A DNA stretch of 39,251 nucleotides from Lentimicrobium sp. (GTDB taxonomy: Bacteria; Bacteroidota; Bacteroidia; Bacteroidales; Lentimicrobiaceae). Positions 33,442 through 39,251 of the stretch are shown one piece after another. Position numbers and translations under genes: made by a program. The notes under the pieces were generated by a model. It saw nothing but the letters and a program-made list of their open reading frames with translations, ran no database searches and had not been told where the DNA came from. The stretch is from the NCBI GenBank assembly GCA_024709105.1, contig JANJXJ010000232.1, forward strand, positions 1-39,251, in the 5' to 3' direction. Positions within the stretch are counted from its first letter, which is position 1, and each line of letters starts with the position of its first letter.

Positions 33442-34311
33442 CTACTCAGGTTTCAGAATCCACGCCTGAGGAAATTCTGCTTTCAGTTCTTTAAGTGATT
33501 TGCCGGCTTCTGCTTCGTTTTCGAAGGATGCAATGGCAATTCTGAAATTATTTCCGGAAGGGAGAATTTTTGCCTTTTGATATCCAAGGCTACGCAGGCG
33601 GACAACCTCCCGGTTTGCTTTTTCAATACTGTTGAGGCTGCCGGTTATAATATAAAACTCTCCTGATTTGGCTGTTTCAGTTACCGAATTGGTTTCTGCA
33701 GGTTTATTAAGCAATATGGGTTCATCACCACATGTAAAATACTCTGTTTCAGGATCATCGCCTTCGCCAAACCAAACCGCAGCATAATCGCCGTAAAATC
33801 CTATGCCCATTGCTTTCCAGGGTTTAGTCCATTTGCCGGTATTTAGCAGATAATCCTTGGTGATAGAGATATTCTTCCAGAGCTCAAATGCATCAATGGC
33901 CTTTGCCGGTTCGCCACCTTCGTAAACGATTTCCCATGCTTTGGCTTTGTAGGTAGTGAGTTCCTTTGGCTTGTCATTCATGCAATTCAGCCTTTTTTCA
34001 TCTCTGGAATAACAGCAAGGTTTCCAGCTGCCTTTGGCCGACCAGCTATGAGGATTACAGCCGCCAAAATCAGGACGATTAAATGCAAGATCCATAGCAT
34101 GGATACGTGCTACATACGACAATGATTTGCTCAAAGGTATGGGAGGCAGATTGTGGATACGTCTGTATTCTGTTAAAAGTTCATACAATTGAATCTCTTC
34201 ATTTTCAGCACATTGTTCTTTAAGTGGGTGCATGGAAAATCCCTGAGCAGATAGTAAATTAAACCATCCGGCTATAATTGTAAGAAGAAGCAATGTTATA
34301 AAACGACTCAA
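33442..34311 (-). CDS. Secreted CAP-domain protein with C-terminal SPOR domain
   Basis: A 289-residue exported protein. Signal peptide at about 1-23 (ending LLSAQ). A CAP/SCP-PR1-like region (about 40-185) shows ELLTEYRRIHNLPPIPLSKSLSYVARIHAMDLA, NPHSWSAKGSWKPCC and the final KAMGIGFYGDYAAVWFG. The second CAP histidine is not kept (TKDYLL), so the metal site looks incomplete. Six cysteines (34, 85, 99, 100, 110, 194) suggest disulphides. A SPOR domain (about 218-286) reads FYIITGSLNSIEKANREVVRLRSLGY and FRIAIASFENEAEA; SPOR domains bind denuded septal peptidoglycan. Localisation at division sites is therefore inferred. It lies between the flippase gene and parE. Confidence 0.85.
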   Translation of the reverse strand: MSRFITLLLLTIIAGWFNLLSAQGFSMHPLKEQCAENEEIQLYELLTEYRRIHNLPPIPLSKSLSYVARIHAMDLAFNRPDFGGCNPHSWSAKGSWKPCCYSRDEKRLNCMNDKPKELTTYKAKAWEIVYEGGEPAKAIDAFELWKNISITKDYLLNTGKWTKPWKAMGIGFYGDYAAVWFGEGDDPETEYFTCGDEPILLNKPAETNSVTETAKSGEFYIITGSLNSIEKANREVVRLRSLGYQKAKILPSGNNFRIAIASFENEAEAGKSLKELKAEFPQAWILKPE

Positions 34312-34403
34312 TTCAAGTGGGTTTTAAGCTGTAAAATTAATAAAATTTGTTCTTTCAGAAACTTAATCAGAGAAGGGTTAGATCAAAAAATGACAAACTG
34401 AAG

Positions 34404-35669
34404 TTAATTCCAGCTGTATAGGTCCTTTATCAAGGCTTTGATCCGCCCGAAATCCACGCGACCAGGAATAAAATCGCGCAATCCTGCATTGGTCATATAT
34501 TTGAAAACGATCAGCTGGTAAATCATTCCTGCTGAATAGGCTATGGATGACGTGAGGCCGGCGCCGGTAATTCCCAGCTTCGGAATAAGGATGAGTCCCA
34601 GAGACACTGTAAATATCAGGCCTATTCCCGAAGAAATGGTGTTGTGCCAGGGCTTGCCGCTTCCCGAGAAATAATGGCTGAACATCAATGAGATGGCAAC
34701 AGAAAATATTCCGGCAGAAATACTCAGAATAACGTCGCTGATGTTGCTGAACCCGCTTCTGAAAACAAATATAAAGAAATCGCCCGGAAGCAGCAGCAGA
34801 AGCAAAAGAACAGTTAGTGTAAATACCGCGGTAAATCTGATAAACTCTAGGGTGATTCTTACATTGTAACCGTTGTCATTTGAATTTGATATCCTTGAAT
34901 ACTGCACCAATGCGATGCTTTTGGAAATTATCCAGACACTTTCCGATATCTGAACTCCGATGGAGAACACACCGAGCGTTGCGCGATCAAAAAACTTTTC
35001 AATCAGGTAGTAACTGAGGCGATAGTTAAAAAGCTGCAATATTCCTGCAGTTTGTACATAACCTCCAAACCTGAACACTTCTTTGATTACCTGTTTGTTA
35101 AATACAGAAGCCGGGGTTATCTGTTTGTAAATTCCTGAAAAGCTCAGCAGCGCAGCAACTGAGAATGAGACATACATCGCCTGAATGTAGGATTTGGGCT
35201 GTGCATCTGGAGAGATCAAAATCATAATTGCCAGCGCAGCAAGCATTACCGCCGATTGCGAAATAGCGGCCAGATTGTATTGCAGTATCTTTTCCTTTCC
35301 GATCTGTATGTTCTGATTTATAGCAAAAACCGATTGCAGGAACGAAACGGCAAAAAGATCGAATGAAAATTCGGCAGGAGCAAGATTAAGCGTGGTAAGA
35401 AACAGACTTCCGGTTGCAGAGAAAATCAATGCCCAAATCCAGGCCGGTACAAGCAGTTGAATGAGAGGATGCTTGCCCGACATATAAACCAGTACACTTC
35501 CCCCAAACCAGGCGATAATTATTTGTATCATGCTGATGCCCAGTATAAACAGACTGATGGTTCCCATACCTTCTGCCCCCAGGGCACGGGCTGCTACCGT
35601 AACTGTTCCCAGACTTGCGACGGAAGTTAGTATTCGTGTTGCGGTAGTTGTGAAAATCTTTTTCAGCAT
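34404..35669 (-). CDS. Wzx-like polysaccharide flippase
   Basis: A 421-residue membrane protein with about 12 hydrophobic helices, of the MOP/MATE superfamily (polysaccharide export, Polysacc_synt type). It starts with the usual ARALGAEGMGTISLFILGIS motif (27-46) and has the second-half segment LGVFSIGVQISESVWIISKSIALVQYSRI typical of RfbX/Wzx. It would flip a lipid-linked oligosaccharide across the cytoplasmic membrane. It follows the formyltransferase/propeller gene after 13 nt, in a glycan gene group. The cargo is unknown. Confidence 0.85.
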   Translation of the reverse strand: MLKKIFTTTATRILTSVASLGTVTVAARALGAEGMGTISLFILGISMIQIIIAWFGGSVLVYMSGKHPLIQLLVPAWIWALIFSATGSLFLTTLNLAPAEFSFDLFAVSFLQSVFAINQNIQIGKEKILQYNLAAISQSAVMLAALAIMILISPDAQPKSYIQAMYVSFSVAALLSFSGIYKQITPASVFNKQVIKEVFRFGGYVQTAGILQLFNYRLSYYLIEKFFDRATLGVFSIGVQISESVWIISKSIALVQYSRISNSNDNGYNVRITLEFIRFTAVFTLTVLLLLLLLPGDFFIFVFRSGFSNISDVILSISAGIFSVAISLMFSHYFSGSGKPWHNTISSGIGLIFTVSLGLILIPKLGITGAGLTSSIAYSAGMIYQLIVFKYMTNAGLRDFIPGRVDFGRIKALIKDLYSWN

Positions 35670-35682
35670 GATACGGGAATTA

Positions 35683-37371
35683 CTAAAAGTGTTTTAATTT
35701 GAGCTTTTTAAGCAAATGATTACGGAAAGCAGCACCGGAAAATCTGAATTTTTTACTGTCAAAATACATGTATTTCCCTGCAAATGAGAGGGTATGGATG
35801 CCCTTATAACCATGTGGCGGCAGCAGAATATTGGCAGTTTCTTCAAGGTAATCATCCGGTGTGAGCAATTTTACCCGGTTTATTATGATTCTGCCTCCGT
35901 ACGTTTCTGAGCTGTCCTGAGCAGGCCGGTAAAGATTTCCGTTGCTGGTAAAAAATGGCCCGGCCGGCCTGGCATTTGCAACATTGATTTTTACCGGATT
36001 AAGTGTGTGCGGAATGAAAGGTCCATCCAGGCTTTTTGAATGGTAGATATACAATTCAGTGTTTGTAGCGTGGGGAGGTGTGAAAAAGAAATACCAGTGG
36101 TTTTGATGATGTATCAGTGTGCCGTCTGCCGCACTTAGTCCTGGGATAAGTGTTTTATAATGAGTTAATTTTAATGCTTCTGTGTCGAGTTTGTACATTT
36201 CAACCGACCCGTGATGCATGGATTCGGGAATGCAAAAAATACCTTCTTCAGTCTCCAGAATAAAAGGGTAGGAGAGGTGCCATTTTTCCTGAAGCAAACT
36301 TTTGACTTCACCTGTTTTTTTTGTAGTTTCATTAAAGATTGCAGCAGATAAGGATGCTTTCATTTTATGGTAATCGTAATCTTCGAACAGCAAAATAACC
36401 TTATTGCCTTGCTGAATAGCAAAACTATCTGCCAGGTAGCGATTTCTTTGCCCCGCTGATTGCCAGTGTACCTTATCGTTTTCTATTGTATAGTGATGAA
36501 TTCCAAGTAAATCTTCGGGAGAAGCTTCAATCAATCCGGTCTCCCAGTTTTCAGGGAGAAATAACTCGTTCAAATGGAATTTTATCTTGTTAACCGCCAG
36601 TTTAACAAGAAACTGAGTCATGGTGAAATTCTCAGGTTCTCTGTATACCGGAGCATTAGTTTCTACTCCTTCGCCACTACCCGGGAAAGTTTTTTGAGTT
36701 ATGATTTCGCGGCATACATCGGCCGGCCATTTCAGCGAAAGTTCCAGCGCCTGATCCAGATTGGCAGCCCATGAGTGGTTTATCGTTTTGAAAATTCCTT
36801 TGCGCAGTATAATCCCGCCATCAAGTTTTTCGGTGAGTCGCTGCAGGATGGAGGCAGTTTCAGGATCATTCCTCATTATTTCGTGAAAAGCCGGAGGAAC
36901 TCCCCTGTATTTCTGTTCATCGCCATGATGAAATGACCAGACCCCGAATCGTGTACATTCAAGTATGTCGCCTCTTATAATCCCGAATCCAAACTTCAGG
37001 ATAAAATCGGGTTTATAAGATTGAATTTTTTGAATGTCGGCAGCGGTAAAATATTCGCTGTATTTTCCTTTTCTCAGCGCAGTGCAATGAGCCTGAGGAA
37101 TTTCCGGATCAAAAGGAATAGCTTCCCTGCTGAAATAACGCGGCCTGAAAAGGTGCCGGTAATATTGCCTGAACAGTAATCTCCGCCAGGGATAATTCAA
37201 TAACTTGATTCCTGTACTAATAGTTGATGAATGTTCATCTTCAATAATCCATAATACATTTCTGGCAAAACCGCTGTTAATCAGATTTGTATAGCAATCA
37301 AGCTGCCATTTCTGCATATGGCTTCCTCTCACCATAACTGCAAACTTCAAACTCTCCTGATTATTTTGCAT
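35683..37371 (-). CDS. Formyltransferase-like / GINT1-like beta-propeller fusion
   Basis: A 562-residue soluble protein with two parts. The N-terminal part (about 1-230) resembles formyltransferases: the segment GVWSFHHGDEQKYRGVPPAFHEI matches NxHxSxLPxYRGxxP, and EKLDGGIIL keeps the catalytic Asp184. His148 is kept, but the family Asn is Ser146, so activity is uncertain. The C-terminal part (about 300-540) resembles the N-terminal propeller of plant glucosamine inositolphosphorylceramide transferase (GINT1): SYPFILETEEGIFCIPES, SAADGTLIHHQNHWYFFFT, GNLYRPAQDSSETYGGRI. It overlaps the GT4 gene by 11 bp. I chose the ATG at 37371 over a TTG at 37389. A role in acyl- or formyl-amino sugar glycans is inferred. 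Confidence 0.78.
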   Translation of the reverse strand: MQNNQESLKFAVMVRGSHMQKWQLDCYTNLINSGFARNVLWIIEDEHSSTISTGIKLLNYPWRRLLFRQYYRHLFRPRYFSREAIPFDPEIPQAHCTALRKGKYSEYFTAADIQKIQSYKPDFILKFGFGIIRGDILECTRFGVWSFHHGDEQKYRGVPPAFHEIMRNDPETASILQRLTEKLDGGIILRKGIFKTINHSWAANLDQALELSLKWPADVCREIITQKTFPGSGEGVETNAPVYREPENFTMTQFLVKLAVNKIKFHLNELFLPENWETGLIEASPEDLLGIHHYTIENDKVHWQSAGQRNRYLADSFAIQQGNKVILLFEDYDYHKMKASLSAAIFNETTKKTGEVKSLLQEKWHLSYPFILETEEGIFCIPESMHHGSVEMYKLDTEALKLTHYKTLIPGLSAADGTLIHHQNHWYFFFTPPHATNTELYIYHSKSLDGPFIPHTLNPVKINVANARPAGPFFTSNGNLYRPAQDSSETYGGRIIINRVKLLTPDDYLEETANILLPPHGYKGIHTLSFAGKYMYFDSKKFRFSGAAFRNHLLKKLKLKHF

Positions 37372-38542
37372 AGCGGGATGAATTAACAATCAGTGGCTTG
37401 TACAATAAATTAAGCTGTTCAGCAATTGCTTTGGTTCCGAAATTATGCTCAACATAATCTCTCATGGAGTTTGGACTATAGTTGTGCGTATTCTCAAGAA
37501 CCTTGCTTAGAGCACCTGACAAATCTTTCATGTTCCCGGCTTCCACTACTTCGCCCATTTCCGGTCTGATATGGTGTTTAAGGTCGGCAACATCGGTTAC
37601 AACCACAGGAACACCACAAGCCAGGGCTTCAAACACCGAAATGGCAAAGGTTTCGTAATTGCTGCTCAGTGCGAGGCAGGCAGAACCTCTGAGTTCTTCG
37701 GCCAAAGCTTCGTTTTCGAGCATTCCGGTAAACCGCACCTCGTCTTCCTTAAAATTCATTTCTGACACTCTTTTTCGGGTATACTCAAAATCAGCACCAT
37801 CACCAACCAGCACCAACTGAATATTATCAGTTTTGCTGAGCAGTTCCTGAAAAGCATCAAGTAACAGATTCAGATTTTTTGATTTTTCCTCGAAACAACT
37901 GATGCTGATAATTTTCCTGATTTCGCCCGGTTCTTTTGATACAGACGGTGTAAACAAACTCGTATCTACAACATTACCAATGATTTCGTAACTGAAGTCA
38001 AGCCCGGCGCTTTTCATTGCATCAGCTAGCCTTTGAGAAACCACACTTGCCAATCCGGCTTTTTGCAGCACCTTTTTGGTTATCCACTTGCGCCAGAAAC
38101 CTTTAAACTGCATATTTTCGGGATAATACCGCGACCAGTGCTCTGTGACAACATATGGTATCTGGTAGAATACTGAAAAAATCATAGCCAGTAAACCTGT
38201 GCGGGTAAGGATGTGTGCATGTATAAGTTGTGGCTTTCCATGCGCTTTTCTGGTAACTGATATAGCTGTTAACCAGGCTCTTATTTGCAGGATCAGGCCA
38301 GGAAAACCATTTCTGGCCGGGTATGTAACTATTGTTTCGTTCAGAAAATCGTCAGAATAACAGTGTACTTCAATATTCTTGTTTTGTTCCCCCGAAGCCT
38401 GGCGGGCATAGGCAACACTGATTCTGTATCCTGAAGATATGGCTGCCCTTGCATGTTTTTTCACAAACAGGCCAAGCATCGGATCTTCCCGGCTGGGATA
38501 CCAACGTGGTATGTACAATATGTGTGGCCTCTCCTGCTCCAT
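37361..38542 (-). CDS. Glycosyltransferase family 4
   Basis: A 393-residue GT-B retaining glycosyltransferase. The N-terminal acceptor domain begins HILYIPRWYPSREDPMLGLFVKKHA; the linker has HAHILTRTG and VVTEHWSRYYPEN. The C-terminal donor domain (about 210-390) carries NLNLLLDAF, VGDGADFEYTRK and the EX7E motif in NYETFAISVFEALACGVPVV. I chose the ATG at 38542; the longer frame uses a TTG at 38569. It leads the fusion protein and flippase genes, 75 nt after the HAD gene, with a TAAATTTG box (38558-38565) just upstream. Donor and acceptor sugars are unknown. Confidence 0.9.
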   Translation of the reverse strand: MEQERPHILYIPRWYPSREDPMLGLFVKKHARAAISSGYRISVAYARQASGEQNKNIEVHCYSDDFLNETIVTYPARNGFPGLILQIRAWLTAISVTRKAHGKPQLIHAHILTRTGLLAMIFSVFYQIPYVVTEHWSRYYPENMQFKGFWRKWITKKVLQKAGLASVVSQRLADAMKSAGLDFSYEIIGNVVDTSLFTPSVSKEPGEIRKIISISCFEEKSKNLNLLLDAFQELLSKTDNIQLVLVGDGADFEYTRKRVSEMNFKEDEVRFTGMLENEALAEELRGSACLALSSNYETFAISVFEALACGVPVVVTDVADLKHHIRPEMGEVVEAGNMKDLSGALSKVLENTHNYSPNSMRDYVEHNFGTKAIAEQLNLLYKPLIVNSSRYAK

Positions 38543-38557
38543 GTTATGGCTGTGATG

Positions 38558-38565
38558 CAAATTTA
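38558..38565 (-). promoter_or_regulatory. -7 box for the GT4 gene
   Basis: Minus-strand TAAATTTG matches TAnnTTTG, 15 nt before the GT4 ATG. No -33 element at the usual spacing. Confidence 0.35.
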
Positions 38566-38617
38566 ACAAATGGCTGTGAAAAACATGAATTATAGCCGGT
38601 AAAACGAAAAATACTTT

Positions 38618-39251
38618 CTACAGAATTCCGGCTAATTCTTCGAGCGAATCCAGAACCCTGTATCCCGATGCTGACAACCTTTCTTTAGACTGATGTCCCT
38701 GAGCTATCAAAACGCAATCAACTCCCATATGTTCAGCAACTTCTGCGTCATGAAGGGTGTCGCCTATAAACAAAGTTTCCCCGGGAATAAAACCAGTTTT
38801 CGCCAGTGTGTGGCTGGCCAGGTCTTTTTTGCCGGCTGCCATATGGTTGTCTATCCCGAAGATTTCTTCAAAATAATCTTTTATACCCAGATTAATAGCA
38901 AGTTTCTGCAATTCATTAATTTCCATGGCCGATAGAATAATCTGCCGGTAGCCATCCTTTTGGGTTTGATTTAGCAGCGAAACAGCATGCTGATGAAGAT
39001 TTACAGAATTAACTCCGGTGAGATACAGTTCCATAAACTGCATGGCAACAGTTTCGTACGGCTCTTTTTTGAAATCGAATCCTGCCATGGAATAATAGTC
39101 TTTCACCGGAAATGTGAAAATGTCAAGGTATTTTGAAGCAGGCAACGGATCCAACCCTCTTTTGGTCAGAAGTATATTTATTGATTCAACACAAAGCCCG
39201 AGATCGTTGAGCAGTGTGCCGTTAAAGTCCCAGATCAGATTCCTGGGCTTG
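38618..39251 (-). CDS. HAD-superfamily hydrolase, 5' end beyond the window
   Basis: Phosphatase-like HAD protein, truncated by the right window edge. The in-frame codons continue past the last possible internal start (TTG at 39154) to 39250 and read NLIWDFNGTLLNDLGL, the DxDxT motif I, so the true start lies outside. Motif II is ILSAMEINE, motif III the Lys in GKKDLASHTL and motif IV FIGDTLHDAEVA. In motif I the second Asp is Asn (DFNGT), which removes the usual acid/base residue; such DFNGT forms occur in some Bacteroidota HAD proteins. Substrate unknown; possibly a sugar or glycolate phosphate. Confidence 0.87.
   Translation of the reverse strand, partial: KPRNLIWDFNGTLLNDLGLCVESINILLTKRGLDPLPASKYLDIFTFPVKDYYSMAGFDFKKEPYETVAMQFMELYLTGVNSVNLHQHAVSLLNQTQKDGYRQIILSAMEINELQKLAINLGIKDYFEEIFGIDNHMAAGKKDLASHTLAKTGFIPGETLFIGDTLHDAEVAEHMGVDCVLIAQGHQSKERLSASGYRVLDSLEELAGIL

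Noticed and set aside
38618-39154. HAD hydrolase starting at the TTG at 39154
   Set aside because: The reading frame stays open to the window edge and includes motif I (WDFNGT), so the start is outside the window.

Overview
The window looks like chromosomal, mostly core-genome sequence from a Bacteroidota bacterium, probably a Bacteroidales relative from an environmental or anaerobic habitat. Four things point there: Bacteroidota-type gene content (long-form NusB, a roughly 500-residue signal peptidase I, DUF5683, DUF4412, DUF1573, YbbR, a NrtR-type Nudix regulator); Bacteroidota gene order (parA-parB-DUF5683-dapB-lepB and nusB/DUF1573/yajC/ybbR/coaE); repeated intergenic TAnnTTTG boxes, the -7 element of the Bacteroidota primary sigma factor; and few strong Shine-Dalgarno sequences. 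I see no insertion sequence, prophage, integrase, CRISPR array or rRNA.

Layout. 1-2.35 kb: mnmD faces a minus-strand run of nrtR-like regulator, an unknown 189-residue protein and acylphosphatase. 2.35-2.96 kb: a long control region with a perfect 21-bp palindrome on a promoter and a second, degraded copy. 2.96-6.4 kb: an orphan cytoplasmic PocR/PAS hybrid histidine kinase. 6.4-16.1 kb: minus-strand genes for envelope and chromosome work (small membrane protein, LolA, FtsK, DUF4412 protein, cyclophilin, signal peptidase I, DapB, DUF5683 protein, ParB, ParA). 16.4-23.8 kb: plus-strand genes (NusB, GNAT, DUF1573 lipoprotein, YajC, YbbR protein, CoaE, a tudor/KOW-like small protein, aconitase). 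23.8-24.4 kb: terminators and a tRNA-Arg(CCG) gene. 24.4-27.5 kb: TPR protein, DUF368 undecaprenyl-phosphate transporter, AroE. 27.5-29.9 kb: an orphan OmpR/PhoB-type response regulator with three direct repeats upstream, diverging from a two-gene unit of a 2-TM protein and a divergent class III nucleotidyl-cyclase-like protein. 29.9-33.3 kb: NAD(P)H-hydrate repair enzyme and ParE, abutting tail to tail. 33.4-39.25 kb: a CAP+SPOR protein and a glycan cluster (Wzx-like flippase, formyltransferase/GINT1-like fusion, GT4 glycosyltransferase), then a HAD hydrolase that runs off the right edge.

How the genes relate. Much of the window serves the cell envelope: protein export (YajC, LepB), lipoprotein transport (LolA), lipid-carrier recycling (DUF368), the diaminopimelate step of peptidoglycan synthesis (DapB), septal DNA translocation (FtsK), chromosome segregation and decatenation (ParAB, ParE), and export of a surface glycan. 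The least explained items are the cyclase-like/membrane protein pair, the formyltransferase-propeller fusion, the palindromes upstream of the hybrid kinase, and the repeats upstream of the response regulator.
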